Assembly: GCA_018240895.1 (NCBI GenBank)
Contig: JAFEEX010000035.1
Span: 1 to 41,452, forward strand
Origin: Pseudomonadota bacterium
GTDB taxonomy: Bacteria > Pseudomonadota > Alphaproteobacteria > Sphingomonadales > Sphingomonadaceae
Direction of reading: 5' to 3'
DNA: 41,452 nt
A program made the position numbers and the translations under genes. The notes under the pieces are model-generated. The model was not told where the DNA came from and did not search any database. It was given only the letters and a program-made list of their open reading frames with translations. Shown here in pieces: positions 25,401 to 33,059 of the stretch. The first letter of the stretch is position 1. Every line of letters begins with the position of its first letter.

Positions 25401-26684
25401 CAGCCCGGTGATCCGCGCGGCCCGGGCATCGATCGGAACAAGGATCTGCCCGGGCCGGACCCGGGCCTGCCCTTTGGCCGTCAGCCCTTCGGCGGTCACA
25501 CCGTTCATCGTCAGCGCGGCGGCGGACAGGGCGTAATCCACCTGCGGCTGGGCAAAGGCTCCGTCCAGGGCGAACTGGCCGCGCAGCGCCCGCCCGTCGA
25601 TGCCGGCGCCAAGCGCGGCGGGGCGCAGCACTTCAACGTTCAGCTTCAGGCCGTCAAAGCTGCTCCGGGCCAGATCGATCACCCCCGCCGGGATCACTGA
25701 CAGCACATCTGACCGCACAGAGCCTGATACCGCAGCACGGCGCTGATCAAGCGCGGCGGTCAGGGCGATCCGGGTGACCGGGCCCAGCAGGGCGGCGGGC
25801 ACGCCGGGATAGAGCAGGCCCGGCGTAGCGGTGCCATTGATCGCGAATGTTCCGCTTCGCGCCGTCAGGCCAAGCCGGGCCAATTGCTCTCCGCCAAGGT
25901 CCGCAGCGGCGGTGCCGTTCCAGCGCTCCCAATCGCCCGAACCGTCGATTTTGGCAGTCAGCGCCTGATCAAGTCCGGCCAGCGCGGCGATCACCCCATT
26001 CTTCGGCGCGTCGAGTTTCAGGTTCAGGGCAAGGCGGTTCGCCTCTGGCACGGCATCCAGCGTCAGGTCGAGCCTGTCCCCGCCACCTGTGCCGCCAGGT
26101 GCGGCTAGCGTATTGACCCGCGCGGTCACCTGCGCGCGGCGTCCGGCGATGCGGGCCTGTCCGTCCACTGACAATTCGCGCCGCGCGCCGGTTACCGCCG
26201 GATCGGCAATCAGCCGGGCGATGTGCAGCCGCCCGACATCGATGGCAAGGTCGGGCAGCAATGGGCCGCTGGCGATGCTGGGCTTCAGGCGCGGGGCGCG
26301 TTCCAGCAGCACGCTGTCCGCCGCCGCTGATCGCACGTCGACATGGCTGCGCAGGTAAGCGAAGGGGCGCCAGTCAAGATCGATCGCCGGCGCGCGCAGG
26401 AATTCACCGTCGCCGTCATAAGCGCGCAGATCGATCAACCGGGCCTTGCCGTAAAGCGATCCGTCAATCCTGCCGATGCCGATGCGCAGGCCATTGGCAA
26501 AGGTCATGCCGGAAACCTGCCGGGCGATGAACGCGCGGCCTGGCCCGGTGTTGATCGCCAGGATCGCCAGCAGCAGACACAGACCCAGCGCCAGCAATCC
26601 GCCCAAGGCCCAAATCACCAACCGCCTGGCCCGGGACGGCGGCGCGGAAGGGGCGGGCGGGGGAAGATCCGCTTCCGCCGTCAT
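22458..26684 (-). CDS. tamB: TamB, translocation and assembly module inner-membrane component
   Basis: A 1408-residue AsmA-like protein that bridges the periplasm as a long hydrophobic beta groove, partnering TamA; proposed to move phospholipids and help insert outer membrane proteins. An N-terminal anchor (about 23-46) is followed by more than 1000 residues of short beta repeats (typically LSGDLAFNGPRI-like strands). The C-terminal TamB domain (DUF490) covers about the last 350 residues with GNLGFAGRQFQLQEGRLLFTG and ends in YRKRY. Length is typical. Its ATG overlaps the tamA stop by one base. Confidence 0.95.
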   Translation of the reverse strand: MTAEADLPPPAPSAPPSRARRLVIWALGGLLALGLCLLLAILAINTGPGRAFIARQVSGMTFANGLRIGIGRIDGSLYGKARLIDLRAYDGDGEFLRAPAIDLDWRPFAYLRSHVDVRSAAADSVLLERAPRLKPSIASGPLLPDLAIDVGRLHIARLIADPAVTGARRELSVDGQARIAGRRAQVTARVNTLAAPGGTGGGDRLDLTLDAVPEANRLALNLKLDAPKNGVIAALAGLDQALTAKIDGSGDWERWNGTAAADLGGEQLARLGLTARSGTFAINGTATPGLLYPGVPAALLGPVTRIALTAALDQRRAAVSGSVRSDVLSVIPAGVIDLARSSFDGLKLNVEVLRPAALGAGIDGRALRGQFALDGAFAQPQVDYALSAAALTMNGVTAEGLTAKGQARVRPGQILVPIDARAARITGLDSAAGGPLAQVRLSGDLAFNGPRIMSDNLRIHSDRIDAKAIVLADMSRRLYTGALAGRVNAYRIDSVGTFAIETDARLKQAGGGFALTGTVKARSTQLFNTSVKDFLGGNAAGSAQVAYGADGVVRFSRLRLSAPLLRIADGHGSYGAGGQLAISASGHSTRYGPLAVELTGTAANPRAVLVANSPGFGMGLTGLRAQVIGNAGDYRFAATGQTDYGPLSAEVSMVSGKGPLTLQITRGDLAGIGISGTIRQSPAGPFVGQLDANGRGLTGIVKLDAEGRHQLALINVRARDTVLPGPASLAIGSAIIDARVVLYDQPWVVADVQLAQTRLRSLTLVAARAKVDYRDGRGQAQFLTEGISAAPFRIAGNAQLEPGLWRVALDGRVRGVPFRTSSPARIVPSRSGYELLPTRIDFGQGSMRLAGTYGAGLKLQSRIDKLDMALLNAFYPGYGIGGQLTGSLDFEQSSPSAFPRADATLSINGFTRTTAVSVSKPVDVNFVGHLLDTGGEGRAVIRQRGAVIGRMNASLGPLGGGGGGDWAARLGSAPLGGGIRFNGPAETLWSFAGLVDQSLSGSIAVGVDFSGRLDHPQLSGIVRGQNMAYDNQTYGTRLTNMMLTGKFVGDRLQIDQMTATAGQGKIAAQGYISLAAAGGYPMDVTADLDNARLARSDALSSSATGRLRLTKTAGQTAVLSGTLRLPETRYQLVRQGSAEIPELGGVRFKASGAPQRVTGNEPAPPQGSLLQGLRLDIALTAPRQFFVTGMGLDSEWSADLHVTGTNTDPRLNGTVDLVRGNLGFAGRQFQLQEGRLLFTGGPIADTTIALSATEDIDDVAVTVTASGGVFNPKIEFTSSPALPSDEIVSRIMFGNSVGQLSPLQGLQLAASLNALRSTGGGLNPLGKLRAATGISRLRILAPDETTGRGTAIASGSYITNNVYLELITDARGFTATQIEISLSRTLSILSQAGGSGVTNFNLRYRKRY

Positions 26685-28894
26685 CAGAACGCCTGACCGA
26701 TCGAGACATAGACGTTGATCCGGCTTTCATCGGCCTTGCGCGCCAGCGGGGTCGCCAGATCAACCCGCATCGGACCGAAACTGGTGTAGATACGCACGCC
26801 CAGGCCGACCCCGGCGCGCAGATCAGTAAAGCGCGGCATGGTGCCTTGATAGGACTGGCCAATATCGGCAAAGGCCACCAGCCCATAGTCGCCAAAGCGA
26901 TAGCGCGCTTCAAGCGAGGCTTCGTTCAGGCTGCGGCCGCCGGTGGGGTCATTGTTGGGATCGCGCGGGCCAAGCTGTTGATAGGCAAAGCCACGCACCG
27001 ATCCGCCGCCGCCGGCATAGAACCGGCGTGACGGCGCCAGATCGTTCAATGCCGCGCCCTGGATCGTCCCAAGCCGCGCCCGTGCCGCCAGCACGAAATC
27101 GCCGCCCACGTTTAGGTAGGTCGATCCATCGATCCGCAACCTGGCATAGGGTGAGAATTTGCCGCGCACCGATCCTTCGGGTTCGGCCAGAACGGTCAGG
27201 CGGAAACCACGGGTTGGGTCAAGCAGGCTGTCGGTGGTGTCCATCCCGACCTGCCCGGTCAGTCCGGCGATGGCATAGGTCCGCCGCACCCGCTGGGCCT
27301 GCGCCGCATCATAGACGCTTTCGTCCGTTCCCAGCAATTGCACGCCATAGGCATAGCTCAGGCGTTTTTGCCACAGCGGGGTCGAATCGTAACTTACCCG
27401 TGCGGAAAGGCGGCCGGTATAGGCGGAATAGGCATCATAGTCCGAATGCAGCAACTGGGCCATCAGTTCAAAGGTGCGGTCGCGCCTGCCAGCGTTGGAC
27501 CGGCGCATGGCGACGCTGGCGCCTTGCTCCAGCGTGCCGGCCACCCCGGTAATGATCAGCGCCCCCTCCGGCGGGAACAGGTTGCTGTGGGTCCAGCTTC
27601 CCTGAACGCGCGGCCCCTCTCCGGTGCCATAGCCGGCGGTTGCGGCCAAAACGCGCGGCGGCCCGGCGTCCTGTGTCACCATCAGCGTCACTTTTTCGGT
27701 TCCGTCGGGATCGGCCGCGCCGGTTTGCTGCGGCTCAACCGCGATCGTCCGGAACAGCCCGGTAGCGATCAGCGCCTGACGCAGATCATCCACCTGGCGG
27801 CTGTCATAGATTTGCCCCGGCTTGAACCGCGCCAGCACCGCCAGATGATCCGCGCCGAATGCCTGTTTGCCCTGGCTGACCAGTTCGCCATAGCGTCCGC
27901 GCGGTCCGATGGTGACGGGCAAGGTATAGTCAGCGCCACCGGTGTCGCGGTCCAGCAGGATATCGCGTGCGCCGATCCGGGCAAAGGGATAGCCATTTTC
28001 GGGCAGGGTCAGCGCGGTCCGGGCCTCTGCGGCAAGGACAGTTGCGGTCACTACTGGCTGGCCCACTTTCAGCGCCAGGGTGTCGCGGATCAATCCTGCC
28101 GGAACGGTCGGTTCGGCGGCAACCGTGATGCCGGAATAGGCAAAGCGCTTGCCCGGCGCGGCATCCAGCACCACCGCCAGCGGCTGACCGGCGGTGCGAT
28201 CAATGCGGGTTGCCACCTGCGCGTCGAACCAGCCTTCCGCAGCCAGCAGCTTTTTCAGCAGGGCCGCATCCTCGCTCACCCGGCTGCTGAGTTGCGCCAG
28301 GTTTGCGGCGTGGCCCTTGCCCTGGCGCAATGCCGAAAGATCGTTGAAGTGGCTCGCTATGCCGCCGCCGCTCAGGGCGTCGGCCTCGCTCAGGCCGTTG
28401 ACCTGCATCGCATAGCCAACCTCAACCGTGCGGTTATCGACCTCCGCATCGACGAATTCGGTTGGTGTGACATTGAAGCTGTCAAGCGGGGGAAGCGGCT
28501 TGGCCAGTTCCGCGTCGATGATTGGCGCGGTGCCGGGCAGGTCCGGCGCACGGGATTGACCTCCGGTCTGAGCAGCTTCCGGAGCGGCAGCCTCCTTCGC
28601 GGCGGCAATGTTCCGTTCGAAGGCTTCGATCGATTCCAGCGGGCGGTTTAGTTCGGGATCGTCCGCCGGGGCAATCTTGGGGATCGCGGCATCGAATTCG
28701 GTATCGGGGATGATCGGTTCGATCGCTGGCAGCTTTGCGCTGGCCGGCGCCGATGGGATGACGGCGGGCGTTCCCGGTCCGGCTTGTTCGCTGGGCCTGA
28801 CTGGCGGGGGCCTTGGTGGAGGGATTGTCTGGGCGTGGCTGGCCGTACTGGCCATCGCTGCCGCGACAATGCCCACGCCGACCCGGCGAGCCAT
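26684..28894 (-). CDS. tamA: TamA, outer-membrane assembly protein (Omp85 family)
   Basis: A 736-residue Omp85 protein. The start at 28894 (MARRVGVGIV) gives a signal peptide ending SHA-Q; a longer frame to 28975 is less likely. After the signal comes a Pro/Ala-rich low-complexity stretch of about 130 residues, longer than in enteric TamA (577 residues in total). POTRA-like domains follow (about 180-400), including GKRFAYSGITV and PENGYPFARI. The beta-barrel has RRFYAGGGGSVRGFAYQQLGP, with the conserved VRGF motif, and ends in Phe, the outer-membrane beta-signal. It is the first gene of the tamA-tamB-lipoprotein unit. Confidence 0.93.
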   Translation of the reverse strand: MARRVGVGIVAAAMASTASHAQTIPPPRPPPVRPSEQAGPGTPAVIPSAPASAKLPAIEPIIPDTEFDAAIPKIAPADDPELNRPLESIEAFERNIAAAKEAAAPEAAQTGGQSRAPDLPGTAPIIDAELAKPLPPLDSFNVTPTEFVDAEVDNRTVEVGYAMQVNGLSEADALSGGGIASHFNDLSALRQGKGHAANLAQLSSRVSEDAALLKKLLAAEGWFDAQVATRIDRTAGQPLAVVLDAAPGKRFAYSGITVAAEPTVPAGLIRDTLALKVGQPVVTATVLAAEARTALTLPENGYPFARIGARDILLDRDTGGADYTLPVTIGPRGRYGELVSQGKQAFGADHLAVLARFKPGQIYDSRQVDDLRQALIATGLFRTIAVEPQQTGAADPDGTEKVTLMVTQDAGPPRVLAATAGYGTGEGPRVQGSWTHSNLFPPEGALIITGVAGTLEQGASVAMRRSNAGRRDRTFELMAQLLHSDYDAYSAYTGRLSARVSYDSTPLWQKRLSYAYGVQLLGTDESVYDAAQAQRVRRTYAIAGLTGQVGMDTTDSLLDPTRGFRLTVLAEPEGSVRGKFSPYARLRIDGSTYLNVGGDFVLAARARLGTIQGAALNDLAPSRRFYAGGGGSVRGFAYQQLGPRDPNNDPTGGRSLNEASLEARYRFGDYGLVAFADIGQSYQGTMPRFTDLRAGVGLGVRIYTSFGPMRVDLATPLARKADESRINVYVSIGQAF

Positions 28895-29056
28895 CGGCCA
28901 GTGTCGCTGCTGTCCATTGCGGATCAAAATTTCTCCATCGCCATCGGCGGCATTGCCGGCTGCAACCAATGCCAATTATCCTTGTGATGCAACCGGTCTT
29001 TGACCCGGCACCATGCATCTCGGTCGGTGCCACGATCAGGTCAGAGGGTGCTTGTG

Positions 29057-29464
29057 TCAATGCAAGGCATGAAGCCCGCACGGCTTGGCGCAATTGGGGT
29101 GGCCAACGGCCATACTGATCGCTCCCAGGATATCGGCGGCGTGAAACGGCTTCTGGATATAGCCGAGTGCAGTGGCCGGCGGCTGATCTATCTGATCGGG
29201 ATTGGCGGTGACAAAAATGATCGCCGTGCCGAATCGGCTGGCCAGACTCCGCGCGATCGCCGGCCCGGTCAGCCCGTCGCGCAGGTTGAGATCGACCAGC
29301 GCAACCTCAGGCCCGCGGCCGATCTGATCAGCGCCAAGCTGGTCGGACACGACGCCGACAACCTCATGCCCGGCGCCGGCGACAATCCCTTCAAGATCGA
29401 GCGCGATCAGGTGTTCGTCCTCAACTATCAACACACCGCCAACCGGATTCGCGCCTTGCATCAT
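29057..29464 (-). CDS. Single-domain response regulator
   Basis: A 135-residue stand-alone receiver with no output domain. The acidic pair is Glu15-Asp16, the phosphoacceptor is Asp58 (ALVDLNLRDG), Thr lies in FVTAN and Lys in YIQKPF. Its gene begins 2 bases after the stop of an EcfG-like sigma gene, so the two are surely co-transcribed. In Sphingomonas, single-domain receivers such as SdrG feed into or drain the PhyR phosphorelay; this one may do so, although it lacks the exact FATGUY motif described for that group. The short tail PNCAKPCGLHALH is unusual. Confidence 0.88.
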   Translation of the reverse strand: MMQGANPVGGVLIVEDEHLIALDLEGIVAGAGHEVVGVVSDQLGADQIGRGPEVALVDLNLRDGLTGPAIARSLASRFGTAIIFVTANPDQIDQPPATALGYIQKPFHAADILGAISMAVGHPNCAKPCGLHALH

Positions 29465-29466
29465 GG

Positions 29467-30129
29467 TCAGGCTGCCTGCGCCTGATGAGGCCGGCTGGCA
29501 TTGGCAACCCGGTTGAGCTCAGCAAACAGAAGATTGGCGGCATCGCCTTCGATCACGAAATCATGCCGCGAATCCGGCAATTGCCCGCCTTCGATCGCCG
29601 CGGACAACATCGCGCGGGCGCGGCAAATCCGGCTTTTGACCGTGCCAAGCGCCACACCGCAGATGCTGGCGATTTCTTCATAAGACATATCGCCCACCGC
29701 CACCAGGATCAGCGCATCGCTGTGCGTGTCCGGCAGCGTTGCAAATGCGCGCAGCACATCCGCCAGATTGACCGAGGCTTCCTGATTGCCGCTGGTCTGC
29801 AAGGTCCGTTCGGCAAGGTCCGCGTCATATTCTCCAACGAAGCGGCTGCGCCGCACTTCGCTGTAGAACTGGTTGCGCAGGATGGTGAAGGTCCAGGCCT
29901 TGAAATTGGTGCCTGCATGAAAGCTGGTCCGGGCGGACCACGCCTTCAGCAAGGTTTCCTGGGCCAGATCGTCAGCCCGCTCGCTGCATCCGGTAAGCGT
30001 CCGGGCAAAGGCCCGCAAATGGGGGGCGATGCGGGTCAATTCGGCGCGAAATTCGCTGTCGCGCAGCACATCATGCCGGAACGGTGAAGATCGGCGTTGT
30101 GTTTGCTCGCGCTGCGCCATTTCCGGCAT
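29467..30129 (-). CDS. Second EcfG-like ECF sigma factor
   Basis: A 220-residue ECF sigma factor. Region 2 (about 27-95) contains LRAFARTLTG, ADDLAQETLLKAW and NFKAWTFTILRNQFYSEVRR; region 4 (about 120-175) contains LPDTHSDALILVAVGDMSYEEIASICG and GTVKSRICRARAML. It closely resembles EcfG at 33241. A C-terminal tail of about 45 residues beyond region 4 is absent from that paralogue. The start at 30129 has GGAGCGGATC just upstream as ribosome binding site. A GGAAC-N17-TGTT match lies at 30160-30185, so it is likely induced by EcfG itself. A receiver gene follows in the same operon. Confidence 0.9.
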   Translation of the reverse strand: MPEMAQREQTQRRSSPFRHDVLRDSEFRAELTRIAPHLRAFARTLTGCSERADDLAQETLLKAWSARTSFHAGTNFKAWTFTILRNQFYSEVRRSRFVGEYDADLAERTLQTSGNQEASVNLADVLRAFATLPDTHSDALILVAVGDMSYEEIASICGVALGTVKSRICRARAMLSAAIEGGQLPDSRHDFVIEGDAANLLFAELNRVANASRPHQAQAA

Positions 30130-30159
30130 GATCCGCTCCTGTCTGTAGGCTATCTGGTC

Positions 30160-30185
30160 AACACGGGCGAACGGCAGATGGTTCC
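30160..30185 (-). promoter_or_regulatory. EcfG-type promoter for the second sigma gene
   Basis: On the minus strand GGAAC (30185-30181), 17 bases, TGTT (30163-30160). The known EcfG pattern is GGAAC-N16/17-CGTT. Transcription would start near 30152, leaving a short leader of about 23 bases before the sigma gene start at 30129. Confidence 0.6.
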
Positions 30186-30284
30186 AGCACCGCGCAACAA
30201 ATTTTCACGCCTTTTGCGTTGATCGTGCGCGCGGGGCATCTTTGCCGAGGATTATTTGGCGCAAGGCCGAAATATCAGGCGGGC

Positions 30285-30298
30285 GCGAATAGATTCGC
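30285..30298. promoter_or_regulatory. Short perfect palindrome upstream of phyR
   Basis: GCGAAT (30285-30290), two bases, ATTCGC (30293-30298). It is followed by TTGACC at 30309-30314, a possible -35 box for phyR. No GGAAC element is present on this side, so phyR may be under housekeeping control with an extra regulator binding here. The binding protein is unknown. Confidence 0.35.
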
Positions 30299-30396
30299 AC
30301 GCTTGGCATTGACCGTTTGTTACGGTGCAGTAGTGTTGCATTGCACAGGGCAATCAACGCGAAGCAGGGCAGGCTCCGCTTCGGGCAGGATCGACA

Positions 30397-31194
30397 ATGC
30401 CGATACAACAGAACCTTGCCGCGATGTTGCCACCCCTGCGCCGCTATGCGCGGGCACTGTGCGGTTCGCAGCGGCACGGCGATGCCTGGGTGCGGGAACT
30501 GCTGGAAGCCGCGGTGACGGACAGCGCGCTGCGGCAGGAACTTGGCCGGGACCGGGTATCGCTTTACCGGGCCTTCACGCGGGTCTGGTCGCGCGGGCAA
30601 ATGGAACTGGCCGGCGAGGGTGCGGCTGCGCCCACCGGGCATGAGGCGGCGGTTCAGGCCAGGCTTGACCGTATCTCGGCCGAACACCGCCAGGCGTTGC
30701 TGTTGGTTACGCTGGAGGAATTCAGCGAGCGCGACGCGGGCGAAATCCTTGGAATATCCGCCGACCGCGTGATTGATCTGGTTGCTCAGGCCATCGCCGA
30801 AATCGATCGGGAGACAGCGACTCAGGTTCTGATCATCGAGGATGAGCCGCTTATCGCCATGCAACTGGAAGCATTGGTCCGAGACCTTGGCCACCGGGTT
30901 GTGGCGATGGCAGCAACCCGTAGCCAGGCAGTTGATGCATTTGACCGCACCGGTCCGGGGCTGGTGCTGGCCGACGTCCAGCTTGCCGACCACAGCAGCG
31001 GGATTGACGCGGTTGAGGATATTCTGCGGATCGGCCAGGTTCCGGTCGTGTTCGTTACCGCCTATCCCGAACGCTTGTTGACCGGCGAACGCCCGGAACC
31101 GACTTATCTGGTGACCAAGCCGTTTCGCGAAGAGGCAATGCGCGCCGCAATTGGTCAGGCGCTGTTTTTCGGATCAACTCAGGAAATCGGATAA
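30397..31194 (+). CDS. phyR: General stress response regulator PhyR
   Basis: A 265-residue anti-anti-sigma factor with the inverted layout specific to PhyR: an N-terminal sigma-like domain (about 1-140, with LPPLRRYARALCG and LLLVTLEEFSERDAGEILGIS) and a C-terminal receiver (about 143-265; acidic pair Glu148-Asp149, phosphoacceptor Asp193 in VLADVQLAD, Thr in FVTAY, Lys in VTKPF). When phosphorylated the sigma-like part is exposed and binds NepR, releasing EcfG. It converges on the kinase gene with 17 bases between, and is divergent from the second sigma gene. Confidence 0.97.
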   Translation: MPIQQNLAAMLPPLRRYARALCGSQRHGDAWVRELLEAAVTDSALRQELGRDRVSLYRAFTRVWSRGQMELAGEGAAAPTGHEAAVQARLDRISAEHRQALLLVTLEEFSERDAGEILGISADRVIDLVAQAIAEIDRETATQVLIIEDEPLIAMQLEALVRDLGHRVVAMAATRSQAVDAFDRTGPGLVLADVQLADHSSGIDAVEDILRIGQVPVVFVTAYPERLLTGERPEPTYLVTKPFREEAMRAAIGQALFFGSTQEIG

Positions 31195-31211
31195 GACGGC
31201 GACCGGTCGTT

Positions 31212-32888
31212 CTATCCGCTCGTCATGCCCGGAACGGGGGGCGCGGCATCGCACACCGGCACCGTCAGCACGCAGGTTACGCCGGAGGGATCGAAACGCA
31301 GATCAACCGGTGACTGCAATTCGTGGCTGACGATCTTTTCGATAAGATCAGTGCCAAAGCCGCGGTGCTGCGGTGGCTGCACCGGTGGGCCGCCGCATTC
31401 ACGCCACTTTATCTGGCACGCTGCCGGAGAGATCAGGTGCCAGGCGACCGACACCCGGCCCTCCACCGTTGAAAGTGCCCCGTATTTTGCTGCGTTGGTT
31501 GCCAATTCGTGCAAGGCAAGCCCAAGCGACAGTGCATCCCTGGGGGCCAGCATCGCGTCTGGCCCGTCAATTTCGGCATGGCTGTCATCGGGATCAAGGT
31601 AGGGCGCAAGTTCGGACTTCACCACGTCGCGGACCGGGGCATCCTTCCAGTCACGTTCGGACAGCAGATCGTGCGTGGCGGACAGCGCCCTGATGCGCCC
31701 GGTCAGACTATCGGCAAATGCATCAAGGCTGCCGGACCGGCGGCGGGTCAGGGCAACGATCGACAGCACATTGGCCAGCGTGTTCTTGACCCGGTGGTTC
31801 AATTCGCGGGTCAATGATCTGCGGATCGCTTCCTGGGTGGCGAACGATTCCAGAATCAGCCGGTCATCCGCCGCACGGCGGATGAACAGCGATGTCAGCG
31901 CCAGCAGCAGCAGGCTGACAATGCTGCCGCCGATCAGTACCACTACCGAAGCCAGGGTCAGCCCGTCCTGTTCGTTTGACGTAACAACCAGCGTCCAGTT
32001 GCGGTCAGCGAATGCCATCTGGCGCTTGATCTGCCCGTCGTTGCTGGCCTCCTCCGGCACGATCGTTGCCAGCAGGTTCGCCTGCGACACCTGCCCGTCA
32101 TAGAGCGCTATGCTGGCGCGCCCGTGATGAAAGCCCTGACCGATCGTGCTGACAAAATCCTGCAGGCGTAGCGGAGAATAGGCAAAACCCTTGGGCCGGG
32201 CGACGCTCGGCGCGCCGTTTGCGGTGCGGGTATAGACCGGAACAACCACCAGCACCCCCGGGTTGGGCGGCTTTCCTTCATCCTGGATCAGGTGGACAAT
32301 GCCCGAAACGGTGGGCCGTCCGGTACGCAATGCCTTGTCAATCACCGCGCGCCGGACTTTCTCCGAATACATGTTGAAGCCCAGCACACGGCGGTTCGCC
32401 GCGTCCTGCGGTTCCAGCAGTTCGATTACGGCCACGTCGGCATTGGGGTTCGCCGGAACCGGTTTTACCGTAAGCGCCCCCGTCGCCGGCATCGTGCGCC
32501 ATCTGGCCTGGTAAGCCGCACAGTCCCTGGCCTTCATCCACCGCGCCCAGCCCATGCCCAGCGCGCCGCGCGCAAGGTGATTCTGGCTCAAATCCTCCAC
32601 AAACCGGCCAAATTCCTGCGGAGAAACCTGCTCCGAAACCGACAGCAAGGATGCCGCAGCATTGAGGTATGCGATATTTTCCGCGGCCTTGCGTTGCAGC
32701 TCGCCGATGAACGCGGTGGTATCGCGGTCCAGTTCCAGCCGGCGTTCGCGCGCTTCGGATTGTTCGATGTTGCGCATGATCAGCACCGTCACCGCCAATC
32801 CGAAGATCAGCAGCGCCAACGGCAATCCCCGCGGATAACGCAGGAACCAGGTCCGGCGCAGCGCACGCTTTTCAAGCCGCTTTTCCAT
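31212..32888 (-). CDS. CHASE-domain HWE/HisKA_2 sensor kinase (PhyK/PhyP-type)
   Basis: A 558-residue membrane kinase; the start at 32888 (MEKRLEKRALRR) was preferred over 32936. Two membrane segments (about 20-38 and 312-336) enclose a periplasmic CHASE domain (about 60-290). The HisKA_2/HWE part has LNHRVKNTLANV (His365), N-box HELATNAAKYGALS, and WRECGGPPV plus GFGTDLI. It lies between phyR and nepR-ecfG, as do PhyK of Caulobacter and PhyP of Sphingomonas; PhyP was reported to act as a PhyR phosphatase. The motifs look complete, so which activity dominates is open. An EcfG-type promoter lies at 32963-32987. Confidence 0.92.
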   Translation of the reverse strand: MEKRLEKRALRRTWFLRYPRGLPLALLIFGLAVTVLIMRNIEQSEARERRLELDRDTTAFIGELQRKAAENIAYLNAAASLLSVSEQVSPQEFGRFVEDLSQNHLARGALGMGWARWMKARDCAAYQARWRTMPATGALTVKPVPANPNADVAVIELLEPQDAANRRVLGFNMYSEKVRRAVIDKALRTGRPTVSGIVHLIQDEGKPPNPGVLVVVPVYTRTANGAPSVARPKGFAYSPLRLQDFVSTIGQGFHHGRASIALYDGQVSQANLLATIVPEEASNDGQIKRQMAFADRNWTLVVTSNEQDGLTLASVVVLIGGSIVSLLLLALTSLFIRRAADDRLILESFATQEAIRRSLTRELNHRVKNTLANVLSIVALTRRRSGSLDAFADSLTGRIRALSATHDLLSERDWKDAPVRDVVKSELAPYLDPDDSHAEIDGPDAMLAPRDALSLGLALHELATNAAKYGALSTVEGRVSVAWHLISPAACQIKWRECGGPPVQPPQHRGFGTDLIEKIVSHELQSPVDLRFDPSGVTCVLTVPVCDAAPPVPGMTSG

Positions 32889-32960
32889 TACGCCCCGTCT
32901 GTCCCCGGTTGCAGACTTGTCGCAGCCTGATGGCAAGTCTTCGCCACGGTCACATTTCAG

Positions 32961-32987
32961 GGAACCATGGCACGCATCAGTTGTTCC
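32961..32987. promoter_or_regulatory. Bidirectional EcfG-type promoter (kinase / nepR-ecfG)
   Basis: Plus strand: GGAAC (32961-32965), 16 bases, TGTT (32982-32985), facing nepR. Minus strand: GGAAC (32987-32983), 16 bases, GGTT (32966-32963), facing the kinase gene. Because -35 and -10 elements are near mirror images at this spacing, one 27-base inverted repeat gives both. Leaders would be about 70 bases on each side. Self-activation of nepR-ecfG is known in other alphaproteobacteria. Confidence 0.7.
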
Positions 32988-33059
32988 CTTACTTGTCCAA
33001 GCAAGGCAAGCTGAATTACAATCTGGCAGGAAGGGGCGCGCTACTGCCCTGCGGAGCTG

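Noticed and set aside
27338-28651. Plus-strand open frame of 437 codons inside tamA
   Set aside because: Antisense to a recognised Omp85 protein and without protein-like features.
29057-29464. Calling the receiver an SdrG (FATGUY) protein
   Set aside because: The expected FATG motif is FVTAN here, so only the general single-domain receiver call is supported.
31189-31220. CGGATA...TATCCG as a bidirectional terminator between phyR and the kinase gene
   Set aside because: The stem is only 6 bp outside, the inside is poorly paired and no T-run follows on either strand.
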